DNA of 64,000 nucleotides from Excoecaria cochinchinensis (GCA_947683425.1 CANTUQ010000020.1:3987001-4051000); one strand, 5' to 3'; counted from the first letter of the stretch, positions 12,183-23,148 are shown. The notes: generated by a model not told the origin, from the sequence alone. A program made the numbers and translations.

Positions 12183-14040
12183 CTCTGTCTTGGCAATGTA
12201 ACCCTATTGCATATGAATGTATAAATTGTGCAATCTTATCTATAACTAGGAGCCTCATTGTATGAGCATTATGTCAATGATAAATGAAGTTTATGTGCAT
12301 ACAACTATGTGATTATGTGAATTAGAGATGCATGATAGCCTAACTAAGCTTGAATGCATCATCATGCGAACATGTGACAATGTGAATTACAAATGCATGA
12401 CAGCCTAACTAAGCTTGATTGCATTATCATGCGAATTATGAACAAGTGAGGAGAATCAAATCATGCGAATGAATTTAATATGCGAATGAATAATGCCATG
12501 AGAATGAATGCGTAGTGTGTGAATAAAGTAATAAGCCTGTAGTCGAGTCGTGGATAAATAAGCATGCTTATGAAGGGCTAGTGATTTGCGACTGCTAGTG
12601 ATTGATACCGACGGGTGTCTAGTGATTGATACCGACGGGTGTCTAGTGATTGATACCGACGGGTATTTTGTGATATAGCGATCAAGACTTCTGTCTTTAG
12701 TGATATAGTGTTCGAGGCCTCGGTCTCTAATGTTATTGATCAGTGTACCCGTATCCATTCCTAAGACTATACAGGCTATTAATGATTAACAAGAATATTG
12801 TATGTGTTCATGATAAATATGTATTGGAATTATTGTTCTTGATGATAGTGTGATATTTATGCCATGCTATTGAATTAGAAATAATGCAATGAGCCTACAA
12901 TTGGCTTAGTGTAGTGACTAATGAGCAGTGTACATGGATATTGAATGATAGTGACTTATTGTTCCTCATTGACTTGGTGAAGTGAATATTGAACATGGTA
13001 AGTGAATAGCGATTTAAAGCATGTTATAGATAGCTTATGATTTGTGATTAACATGAGTTACAGCGTATTGACATGATAGCGTAATATTGATCTAGTGAGT
13101 GTACATCATATGCCATATGTGTTAAGCATGCTCTCTATTGTGTAATGCTTTGTGATTATTGTAACACCCCAAAACCACCCCAGTAGTTTGAGCCTGTCCG
13201 TGTCTATATGTGTGTATTTGTAAGTGTTACATGTATGTGTTTAATTAGATTATTTATTTAATTTATGTATATTAATTTGAGAAGAGGAGTTAGGATATAA
13301 TATAAGTGGGTGTATAGAAATAAAGTGTGAATAAGAGTTAAATTAGTATGTAAAGTAAAGCATGGGAGTAGGGTATGATTTGGGACATGTGTCTCTTTGG
13401 GAGAGTGACATGTGGATATTGGATGGGTTAGCATTTATTGGGTTGGTGAGGGGAAAGGCAGCCAATTTCTTCTTTCCCTTGTTTTCCCGTTCTTCTTCTC
13501 CTCTTCACGCCATTCTCTTCTTCTTCTTCTTCTTTCTCCTTTGTTCTTCCTTTTCTTTACATAATCTTGCTCCCTCTTCCTTAAGTAAGTAATTTGAGTT
13601 GACTAGCTTGTGGATTTGGAAGCTTATAGGTGAGTTTGGGTTATGGGTGTTTTGGATTCTTCTTCTTTCTCTTCTCTAGGTCTTAGTTCATAATTATTTA
13701 GATATATGGGTTGTTTTAGAATTGATCTTGATTGTTATGGGTTTGTGGTTCAGAGGAGGCTCCTAGACCGGATAAAGGAAAAGGAGTTGCTAGCGGAAGC
13801 GGAGCTCACGACTAGGAGCGAGGAAAACCAGGTTTGGGAACGTTTGTGTAATTGTGTTTTGAATGAATATTGATGGTTGCTATTTTTGTGAAATTGATGA
13901 ACTATGATGAGTGGATTTGCACTTGTATGATGTGAATATGGTTAATTTGAAGTGAATTGTGTTGAATGCCAAGTATAGAGTTTGAGTTTTTGGTTGCAAT
14001 TTGGGGATGTTTTGCTGGGAATTATCGCAACAGGGCATGG

Positions 14041-14513
14041 GTCACGGTGGCAACCAATTTGATTACCACCGTGAGGTATGCTCGGGTTGCATTCTGCCCA
14101 GGAATTTTGGTATGTCACGGTGGCAATGGATTTTGTTACCACCGTGACCTATCTTTAATTTACATTCTGTTTTGGAATTTTGGTATGTCACGGTGGCAAT
14201 GGATTTTGTTACCACCGTGACCTATCTTTGATTTACATTCTGTTTTGGAATTTTGGTATGTCATGGTGGCAATGGATTTTGTTACCACCGTGACCTATCT
14301 TTGATTTACATTCTGTTTTGGAATTTTGGTATGTCACGGTGGCAATGGAATTGGTTACCACCGTGACCTACCTTTGTTTCACATTCTGTTTTGGGGTTCT
14401 GCTATGTCACGGTGGCAATGGTTTTGGTCACCACTGTGACCTACCTCAAGTCTGCATTCTGTTTTGAGCGGTGTTATGTCACGGTGGCAATGGAATTGGT
14501 TACCACCGTGACC
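14041..14513 (+). repeat. Palindrome array, TCACGGT type, A 5' LTR
   Basis: Seven units with a 73-bp period start at 14041, 14114, 14187, 14260, 14333, 14406 and 14478. Each has GTCACGGTGGCAA on the left and TTACCACCGTGAC on the right, separated by about 8-10 bases. Linkers with CATTCTGTTTTGG are also conserved. The duplicate in the 3' LTR is at 21115-21587. Confidence 0.95.
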
Positions 14514-15105
14514 CACCCTTCTTTGGTAATGAATATTTATTTGTTAAACGTAAAGTTTGAGTGTGGAATTAATGAATTTATATTCATATCAACATTGGAT
14601 TAATGCTTCGTTCTGATAGGATATCCATTATTTTGAATAATCGATGATTTCTGTATGATTTGTAGGTTTAATTTATTTGATCGTAACCTGCAAACCAAAT
14701 AAGTGGATAGTTAGGCATGCCTAATAGAGCTTTGTGCCGCTGCAGCTATATGTACGACTTTGGACCCTGATCAGGTCCCACGATTGGATCCTCGCGATCC
14801 CTCTGTCTGAATCTTTCTTAAGATTCCACGTAAAAACAATTTGAAAACAAAATAAAAAGAATGGTTCGATACCTTCGGGTATCTATATGTTCATAAGACG
14901 ATATCGATACTCTCAAGTATCTATATGTGTACTCGTTATCCACTCATTATGATTATGCAGGTGTCATTGTGTTTTGTACATGAACTATTGAACATGAATG
15001 CCAATATTTGAATTAACTATTTATAATTATATGCCCATAATCGTATTGTTATCATATGTTTTCTGTCATCGTCACTGTGAGTGGCGGTTATGCATTTTGT
15101 GTTTT

Positions 15106-15150
15106 CCCCACTAAGCGATTTCGCTTAGCACGGGTGTTTATCCGTGCAGG
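15106..15150 (+). promoter_or_regulatory. Tandem double hairpin, A 5' LTR
   Basis: CTAAGCG/CGCTTAG forms the first stem with a 4-base loop. GCACGG/CCGTGC follows at once with an 8-base loop. It ends CAGGT, so the last AG could be a splice acceptor. The 3' LTR copy is at 22180-22224. Confidence 0.85.
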
Positions 15151-15547
15151 TGTGGAAGGTTTTGGTACGCATATTCTGGGCGTGTCGCATCGGGAAGGCC
15201 AACGCAACTAGAGATTTGGGTGCTTTATAGTATAGGCTTTCCTTTTTCTTTTTGTAATAGATATATGGTTTTGTTAGCCCTTTTGGAACAGTGTATCTTG
15301 GGCTTTTGTAAATTTGGTCCTTTTGTAATATGTAAAGACTTTCTTTTGGTATATTAATGAAGTATATTTTGTTCAGTATCACTCTTCTCCGTTTTAAAGA
15401 TTTTAATTATCTCTGACTTGTCGCTATATTTATGTAATGTTTGCACGTTTATACTAGTGGGATGTGACACTCCTATCTATCCAGGGAGCCTTCTCCCTCC
15501 AATCTGTTTGGAAGTCTCCTTGGTATAGGTTGGGGTGTGACATTAGG

Positions 15548-15559
15548 TGGTATCAGAGC
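15548..15559 (+). promoter_or_regulatory. Primer-binding site of A (initiator tRNA-Met)
   Basis: TGGTATCAGAGC, five bases after the LTR end, complementary to the 3' end of plant initiator tRNA-Met. Confidence 0.95.
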
Positions 15560-16851
15560 CCTAGGTTTAGATGTTATTGGGTTTCAGTATGTTAGCTAGT
15601 GCTGGAGTTGTGTTGGCCTGATGCGCACTGCGTTTATGTTTTGTAGTAATGGAGTCCGCTCGTGGATCGCTTGAGGGGTCAGCGGAAAGTGCGAATCCCC
15701 AAGAGCAGGATCCTTCAGTTTCTGGTCCGGCTCAACCTCCTAGGGGTTATCCTGAGGTGCCTTTGGGACCAATGGAAGCGATGCTTCAGAGTATGACAAG
15801 AGTACTTGAAAGGGTAACAGCGCCTAGTGCACCTATTGAAAGGCTAAGAAAGCATGGTGCAGAGGATTTCTTTGGTACGGGTATAGATGAATCTAACAAA
15901 GCAGAGATGTGGTTAGAAAAGACAGCCAGAGTACTTAAGGAGATAAGATGCCCACCGGAGCAAGAAGTGGAGTGTGCCTTGTCTTTGTTACAAGGTTCTG
16001 CCTATGATTGGTGGAGGTTGGTGGTTAGTTAGCAGCAAGTTCCTGAACCGATTACTTGGGAGTTCTTCGAGGGTGAATTTCAGGACCGGTATGTGACCAA
16101 AGCTTATAAGGATGCCAAGTGGGCACAATTTCTCACTCTTAAGCAAAGAACAATGTCTGTGGCTGAGTATGAGGATGAGTTCAATAAGCTTAGTAAGTAT
16201 GCGCCGCCAAGGGTCCTTACAGAAGAGTTTCGATGTCAGCATTTTGAAGCAGGTTTGAATGAGTCTTTGAAGGTGATGTTAATATCATTGATGTCGGCTC
16301 CAAATGTGAGGTATTATCAGTTAGTTCAAGCAGCCTTGAGGGCGGAGCGTTCTGAGAATATATTGAGAGAAAAGGCTCAAAGAAGAAAGTCTGCAAGAGG
16401 TGGTTCTTCTTCAGGCAAGAGATCGAGGGAATCACAAGGAAATTTTGCGGATGAGTCTACAGCTAGTCCGGCCCCTAGAGGGAGGAGACAGGGTTCTTCC
16501 AGGGGATCAGGCTCAGGTAGGGGAGATGGTCCTCCCCAATGTTCTCATTGTAATAGACAACATTGGGGTGAATGTCGGTGGTTAACAGGAGGCTGTTTTA
16601 AATGTGGCTCTACGGACCATTTACTTGCAAATTGCCCGAACCGACTTGGAGACCTTTCGGGACAACAAGAAGGGAGCCGAGCTGGATCTAATATACCCCA
16701 AGGAAGCCGTAATAGGGGTAGAGGAAGGGGTCGTGGTGGACGGTCTCGAGATAGAGAAGCCTCAGAATCAGTAGATCGTCTAGTGCCATCATCTGGTAGG
16801 GCTTATGCTATGAAGGCCCGAGAGGAACAGAATGCTCCCGAAGTGATTGCC

Positions 16852-16858
16852 GGTAAGT
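16852..16858 (+). other. Predicted splice donor at the Gag-protease junction of A
   Basis: G/GTAAGT with the cut after 16852, the first base of a Gly codon (phase 1), about 80 codons after the zinc knuckles. It has the same sequence and phase as C at 34512 and D at 40940. The predicted acceptor is at 20827 in the 3' LTR. No transcript evidence is available here. Confidence 0.5.
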
Positions 16859-19800
16859 TCTCCTTGCTTGATTCTGAAGTGTATGTTTTGATTGACCCGG
16901 GCTCTACCCATTCTTATGTGTGTTCTGGTAGGCTTTGGGATAGTTTGGGTAGTGAGGAAAAGATGGAATATGAGATTTGTGTATCTAGTCCGTTGGGTCA
17001 AAGTGTTTTGGTTAATCGGGTGTGTCGGAAGTGTCCTTTAATGATTCAAGGTACAGAATTTGTTGTGGATTTGATTTGTTTGCCATTCCATGAGTTTGAT
17101 ATCATTTTGGGGATGGATTGGTTAGATAAGCACCGAGCGGTAGTGGACTGTCATAGGAAAGTAATGGTTTTGGAAGATAAGGATAAAATGCCTGTTGTGG
17201 TAAAGGGAATTGGAAGTAGTTCTTTGCATAACGTGGTATCAGCTATGAAAGCCAGAAGATTTGTTAGGAAAGGATGTGAAGCGTTTTTGGCTGTGGTTTT
17301 AGATTCTCGGAGAGGTCAAGTCAAGATTCAAGATATTCCGGTTGTAAGAGATTTTGTAGATGTTTTTCCGGAAGAGTTACCGGGATTACCTCCCGAGAGA
17401 GAAGTTGAACTGTCAGTAGAAATTGTTCCAGGTACAGCTCCGATTTCTAAGGCTCCTTACAGAATGGCCCCAGTGGAATTGAAGGAATTGAAGAGTCAGT
17501 TGCAAGAGTTGTTGGATAAAGGATTCATTCGGCCTAGTGTGTCGCCGTGGGGTGCTCCCATGCTGTTTGTTAAGAAGAAGGATGGAACCCTTCGGATGTG
17601 CATCGATTATCGACAGCTTAATAAAGTGACTATCAAGAACAAGTATCCGTTGCCAAGGATTGAAGATCTTTTTGATCAGTTGAGAGGTGCAGGGGTATTC
17701 TCTAAGATAGATTTGAGGTCAGGCTATTACCAGTTAGGGGTGAAAGAAGTAGATGTGGCGAAAACGGCTTTTCGGACGCGTTATGGTCATTATGAATTTC
17801 TAGTGATGCCTTTTGGTTTGACCAATGCGCCTGCCGCCTTTATGGATCTGATGAACCGTGTTTTTCGACCGTATCTGGATAAATTTGTTGTGGTATTTAT
17901 TGATGACATTTTGGTGTACTCTAGAGACCGTAAAGAGCATAAGAAACATCTTAAGTTAGTATTGCAAATGTTAAGAGATCACCAGCTGTATGCGAAACTC
18001 AGTAAGTGCGAGTTTTGGTTGAAAGAAGTGGCCTTTCTTGGACATGTGGTGTCAGCGGAAGGTGTACGGGTTGATCCTAGCAAAATTGAAGCGATTGTTA
18101 ATTGGATGCATCCGAAAAATGTGCCAGAAGTGAGGAGTTTTCTGGGTTTAGCAGGGTATTACCGACGGTTTGTCCAGGGGTTTTCAGTGTTAGCATCTCC
18201 TATGACCAGGCTCCTTCGAAAGGATGTTAAGTTTGTTTGGACGGACAAGTGCCAAGCCAGTTTTGATCGTTTAAAGGAATTGTTGGTTAAAGCTCCTGTG
18301 CTCACACAACCAGTTTCGGGTAAGGAATACACTATGTACAGTGATGCTTCTGGAATTGGGTTAGGTTGTGTTCTGATGCAAGGGAATAAAGTTGTAGCTT
18401 ATGCATCAAGACAGTTGAAGCCTCATGAACGGAATTATCCGACTCACGATCTGGAGTTAGCAGCGGTAGTGTTTGCGCTTAAGGTTTGGCGACACTACTT
18501 GTATGGGGAGACATGCAGGATTTTCACCGATCACAAGAGTCTTAAGTATTTGTTAACTCAGAAGGAGTTGAATTTGAGACAGCGGAGATGGTTAGAGCTA
18601 TTCAAGGATTATGACTGTATCATTGACTATCATCCGGGTAAAGCTAATGTGGTGGCAGATGCTCTTAGTAGGAAATCTTTGTCTGCATTACTGGCTAGTA
18701 GAGGTAGATGGAGATTTGATTCTGAAGGTGCTTTGATTGCTCAACTGAAAATTAAACCAAGTTTGAGATCAGAAATTGCAAAGGCTCAGTTAGATGATCA
18801 TGTGCTTCAGCGTGTTTGTCAAGCAGTAAAAGAAGGCAAGCGTACTGAATACTTATTAGACAGTGAGGGAGTGTTGAGGCATGGTACTCGGTTATGTGTA
18901 CCTAATGTGGGGGAGTTAAGAAAGAAGATGTTGTAGGAAGCTCATTCATCAGTCTTCACTATGCATCCTGGTGGGGATAAAATGTATCAAGACCTGAAGC
19001 AATTTTATTGGTGGCCAGGAATGAAAAGAGAGATAACAGAGTTTGTTTCAAGGTGCCTTACCTGTCAGCAAGTGAAAACCGAGCATCAAGTGCCATCGGG
19101 ATTGCTTCATCCCTTACCCATTCCCCAATGGAAGTGGGATGATATCACGATGGATTTTGTATCTGGTTTGCCCATGACTCAGTGTAAGCATGACTCGGTA
19201 TGGGTTATTGTGGATCGGTTGTCGAAATCTGCACATTTTCTACCAGTGCGAGTAGATTATTCGATGGACAAGTTAGCAAAACTCTATGTGGATGAGATAG
19301 TGCGTTTGCATGGGATTCCGTCATCCATTGTATCAGACCGAGATCCTCGTTTTACATCCAAGTTTTGGAAAGAACTTCAAGCAGCTTTGGGAACACGGTT
19401 AAATTTCAGTACTGCTTTCCATCCGCAGACTGATGGTCAATCAGAGAGGGTTATTCAGGTTTTGGAAGATATGCTTCGGGGTTGTGCTTTAGAATTTTCA
19501 GGAAGCTGGGATCGGTATGTGTCTTTGATGGAATTCGCGTATAATAACAGTTACCAGGTAAGCATTGGTATGGCTCCTTACGAAGCACTGTATGGACGGA
19601 AATGCAGAACACCAGTATGTTGGACTGAACTGTCAGAAAAAGCTATGATAGGTCCGGATATAGTGCGGGATACTGAAGAGAAAGTGAGGGTTGTACAACA
19701 GAACTTGAAGGCAGCTAAGGACCGACAGCGTTCTTATGCTAACTTGAAGCGCAGAGACATTCAGTATGAAGTGGGTGATAAGGTTTTCTTGAAAGTATCA

Positions 19801-20195
19801 CCGTGGCGTAAGGTTCTCCGTTTTGGAAAGAAAGGCAAACTAAGTCCACGTTTTATTGGACCATATGAGATTCTGAGAAAAGTAGGTCCAGTAGCGTATC
19901 AGTTAGCTTTGCCTATGGAGTTAGCTAGATTACATGATGTTTTTCATGTGTCTATGCTTCGGAGATATCGGTCAGATCCTTCGCATGTGCTACCAATGCA
20001 AGATGTTAGGATTCAGTCAGACTTTTCTTTTGATGAAGAACCGAAGAGGATTTTGGATAGGGAAATCAGACAGCTTCGGAATAAGCAGATACCGTTAGTC
20101 AAAGTTCTATAGCAACATCACGGTATTGAAGAAGCTACATGGGAACCAGAGGAAGCTATGAGATTATAATACCCTCAGTTATTCGGAACAGGTAT

Positions 20196-20233
20196 GAATT
20201 TCGAGGACGAAATTCTGTTTAGTGGGGGAGTAT
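20196..20233 (+). promoter_or_regulatory. Terminal hairpin and polypurine tract of A
   Basis: GAATTTCG and CGAAATTC arms with an AGGA loop (20196-20215) are followed by AGTGGGGGAGTAT up to the 3' LTR. The polypurine tract primes plus-strand DNA. The hairpin is a familiar neighbour of it in plant chromoviruses. Confidence 0.85.
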
Positions 20234-22616
20234 TGTAACACCCCAAAACCACCCCAGTAGTTTGAGCCTGTCCGTGTCTGTATGTGTGTATTTGTAAGTG
20301 TTACATGTATGTGTTTAATTAGATTATTTATTTAATTTATGTATATTAATTTGAGAAGAGGAGTTAGGATATAGTATAAGTGGGTGTATAGAAATAAAGT
20401 GTGAATAAGAGTTAAATTAGTATGTAAAGTAAAGCATGGGAGTAGGGTATGATTTGGGACATGTGTCTCTTTGGGAGAGTGACATGTGGATATTGGATGG
20501 GTTAGCATTTATTGGGTTGGTGAGGGGAAAGGCAGCCAATTTCTTCTTTCCCTTGTTTTCCCATTCTTCTTCTCCTCTTCACGCCATTCTCTTCTTCTTC
20601 TTCTTCTTTCTCCTTTGTTCTTCCTTTTCTTTACATAATCTTGCTCCCTCTTCCTTAAGTAAGTAATTTGAGTTGACTAGCTTGTGGATTTGGAAGCTTA
20701 TAGGTGAGTTTGGGTTATGGGTGTTTTGGATTCTTCTTCTTTCTCTTCTCTAGGTCTTAGTTCATAATTATTTGGATATATGGGTTGTTTTAGAATTGAT
20801 CTTGATTGTTATGGGTTTGTGGTTCAGAGGAGGCTCCTAGACCGGATAAAGGAAAAGGAGTTGCTAGCGGAAGCGGAGCTCACGACTAGGAGCGAGGAAA
20901 ACCAGGTTTGGGAACGTTTGTGTAATTGTGTTTTGAATGAATATTGATGGTTGCTATTTTTATGAAATTGATGAACTATGATGAGTGGATTTGCACTTGT
21001 ATGATGTGAATATGGTTAATTTGAAGTGAATTGTGTTGAATGCGAAGTATAGAGTTTGAGTTTTTTGTTGCAATTTGGGGATGTTTTGCTGGGAATTATC
21101 GCAACAGGGCATGGGTCACGGTGGCAACCAATTTGATTACCACCGTGAGGTATGCTCGGGTTGCATTCTGCCCAGGAATTTTGGTATGTCACGGTGGCAA
21201 TGGATTTTGTTACCACCGTGACCTATCTTTGATTTACATTCTGTTTTGGAATTTTGGTATGTCACGGTGGCAATGGATTTTGTTACCACCGTGACCTATC
21301 TTTGATTTACATTCTGTTTTGGAATTTTGGTATGTCACGGTGGCAATGGATTTTGTTACCACCGTGACCTATCTTTGATTTACATTCTGTTTTGGAATTT
21401 TGGTATGTCACGGTGGCAATGGAATTGGTTACCACCGTGACCTACCTTTGTTTCACATTCTATTTTGGGGTTCTGCTATGTCACGGTGGCAATGGTTTTG
21501 GTCACCACCGTGACCTACCTCAAGTCTGCATTCTGTTTTGAGTGGTGGTATGTCACGGTGGCAATGGAATTGGTTACCACCGTGACCCACCCTTCTTTGG
21601 TAATGAATATTTATTTGTTAAACGTAAAGTTTGAGTGTGGAATTAATGAATTTATATTCATATCAACATTGGATTAATGCTTCGTTCTGATAGGATATCC
21701 ATTGTTTTGAATAATCGATGATTTCTGTATGATTTGTAGGTTTAATTTATTTGATCGTAACCTGCAAACCAAATAAGTGGATAGTTAGGCATGCCTAATA
21801 GAGCTTTGTGCCGCTGCAGCTATATGTACGACTTTGGACCCTGATCAGGTCCCACGATTGGATCCTCGCGATCCCTCTGTCTGAATCTTTCTTAAGATTC
21901 CACGTAAAAACAATTTGAAAACAAAATAAAAAGAATGGTTCGATACCTTCGGGTATCTATATGTTCATAAGACGATATCGATACTCTCAAGTATCTATAT
22001 GTGTACTCGTTATCCACTCATTATGATTATGCAGGTGTCATTGTGTTTTGTACATGAACTATTGAACATGAATGCCAATATTTGAATTAACTATTTATAA
22101 TTATATGCCCATAATCGTATTGTTATCATATGTTTTCTGTCATCGTCACTGTGAGTGGCGGTTATGCATTTTGTGTTTTCCCCACTAAGCGATTTCGCTT
22201 AGCACGGGTGTTTATCCGTGCAGGTGTGGAAGGTTTTGGTACGCATATTCTGGGCGTGTCGCATCGGGAAGGCCAACGCAACTAGAGATTTGGGTGCTTT
22301 ATAGTATAGGCTTTCCTTTTTCTTTTTGTAATAGATATATGGTTTTGTTAGCCCTTTTGGAACAGTGTATCTTGGGCTTTTGTAAATTTGGTCCTTTTGT
22401 AATATGTAAAGACTTTCTTTTGGTATATTAATGAAGTATATTTTGTTCAGTATCACTCTTCTCCGTTTTAAAGATTTTAATTATCTCTGACTTGTCGCTA
22501 TATTTATGTAATGTTTGCACGTTTATACTAGTGGGATGTGACACTCCTATCTATCCAGGGAGCCTTCTCCCTCCAATCTGTTTGGAAGTCTCCTTGGTAT
22601 AGGTTGGGGTGTGACA
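20234..22616 (+). mobile_element. 3' LTR of A
   Basis: Same length as the 5' LTR. Its internal features sit at +7074 relative to it: KGK exon-like ORF 20828-20889, palindromes 21115-21587, GCATGC palindrome 21785-21798, double hairpin 22180-22224. Confidence 0.95.
20828..20889 (+). other. Predicted alternative 3' exon with KGK tail, A
   Basis: It follows GTGGTTCAG after a T-rich stretch. If joined to the donor at 16852, the shared codon becomes Glu and the frame continues through PDKGKGVASGSG to a TAG at 20887-20889. The intron would be 3975 nt and remove protease to integrase, leaving Gag with a short basic/Gly-Ser tail. The peptide is conserved in other LTR families (see findings). Confidence 0.5.
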
Positions 22617-22644
22617 ATTATTGTGTTAGTATCTGTTTGTACAT

Positions 22645-22692
22645 CCCCACTAAGCGTTATCGCTTAGCACGGGTGCTTGTCTCCCGTGTAGG
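22645..22692 (+). promoter_or_regulatory. Tandem double hairpin, B 5' LTR
   Basis: CTAAGCG/CGCTTAG with a TTAT loop, then GCACGGG/CCCGTGT with a longer loop. It ends TAGGT. The matching copy is at 26744-26791. Confidence 0.85.
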
Positions 22693-23026
22693 TTGTGAAT
22701 TGGAGTCGAGTTTTTGAAGAAGTACTGCAGGCCACCATAGGAGCGTGAAGTGTCTCTTCAAGTGTATAGTTTTGTATTTGGAGCTCCATTTTGTAAAAGC
22801 TATTCTTTTGTATATGTATAGTGTTATATGTAACGTATAGTAGTGAAGCTGGTAACTTGTAATAGTGTATAGTGAAGAACATTCGATAAACTTATAGTGT
22901 AGTGGTATGCATGAATTATAAGAAATGGTAATGTTAAAATGTAAGGAAAGTTAATAAGATAATTGCATGATAGTGCTGTGTAGCGCTCCCTTGTCCTTCC
23001 AGGGGGCATTGGGGTGTCACAAGTTG

Positions 23027-23038
23027 TGGTATCAGAGC
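23027..23038 (+). promoter_or_regulatory. Primer-binding site of B (initiator tRNA-Met)
   Basis: TGGTATCAGAGC, five bases after the LTR end at 23021. Confidence 0.95.
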
Positions 23039-23148
23039 ATAGGTTTAGGCGGTTCTGGACTATAGAAGTTATAGTGAATAGAATTGTTTAGAGTCTGTCT
23101 AAAGTGTGGCCATAATGCAGAAATTGTGTGGTCGTTTTGTAGCATAAC

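Larger units (their letters stand above)
13160..15542 (+). mobile_element. 5' LTR of A
   Basis: TGTAACACCCC...GGGGTGTGACA. From left to right: a CT-rich leader-like stretch (13490-13580), a GTGAGT donor-like site (about 13631), the KGK exon-like ORF (13754-13815), an AG/GTTTGGG donor-like site (about 13831), a seven-unit palindrome array, the TTAGGCATGCCTAA palindrome at 14711-14724, the GGACC...GGTCC palindrome at 14762-14778, the UUCG-loop hairpin at 14868-14883 and the double hairpin at 15106-15150. After that come TTGTAA/AATGAA-like words (15255-15362) that could serve polyadenylation. Confidence 0.95.
15649..20238 (+). pseudogene. Gag-Pol polyprotein of A with four in-frame stops
   Basis: One continuous frame of 1529 codons from ATG 15649 to a TAA at 20236-20238 that lies in the first bases of the 3' LTR. 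Order: Gag; paired zinc motifs CSHCNRQHWGEC and CFKCGSTDHLLANC; protease (DPGSTHSYV near 16890); reverse transcriptase with FIDDILVYS (17890-17925); RNase H (MYSDASGIGLG); integrase with HPGGDKMY...CLTC and the DDE residues; chromodomain-like WEPEE tail. Stops sit at 16030, 18934, 20110 and 20167. By comparison with C these replace Gln, Gln, Trp and Gln codons. There is no frameshift. It would make Gag-Pol for particle formation and integration, but this copy cannot make the full protein. Confidence 0.95.
13160..22616 (+). mobile_element. Element A, full-length Tekay-type chromovirus
   Basis: 9457 bp, TSD ATTAT (13155-13159 and 22617-22621). The 3' LTR of B shows the empty site at 26714-26722, confirming the insertion. 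Both LTRs are 2383 bp (13160-15542, 20234-22616) with about 14 differences by eye, roughly 0.6 percent, so it is young. The order PBS, gag-protease-RT-RNase H-integrase with a chromodomain-like end, polypurine tract is that of Ty3/gypsy chromoviruses. The single long frame is interrupted by four stops. Confidence 0.95.
10924..23021 (+). mobile_element. 5' LTR of B, split by A
   Basis: It starts TGTAACACCCCGAAAA and ends GGGGTGTCACA. Inside are the KGK exon-like ORF (stop at 11568-11570), the TCACGGTGAC palindrome array, the ATAAGCATGCTTAT palindrome at 12558-12571, GATACC hairpins at 12604-12665, then, after A, the double hairpin at 22645-22692. Confidence 0.93.

Noticed and set aside
13362..13592. 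76-codon ORF in the A LTR (also 20436-20666)
   Set aside because: The equivalent frame in C is interrupted early, and the Phe/Ser run comes from a CT-rich leader-like tract.
14041..14513. Regularly spaced palindromic repeats resembling a CRISPR array
   Set aside because: Both the palindromes and the linkers are repeated (73-bp tandem unit), the array is inside a plant LTR and there are no unique spacers or cas genes.
15548..15559. tRNA-like sequence after the LTRs
   Set aside because: Only the 12-18 bases of a primer-binding site; no tRNA gene fold around it.
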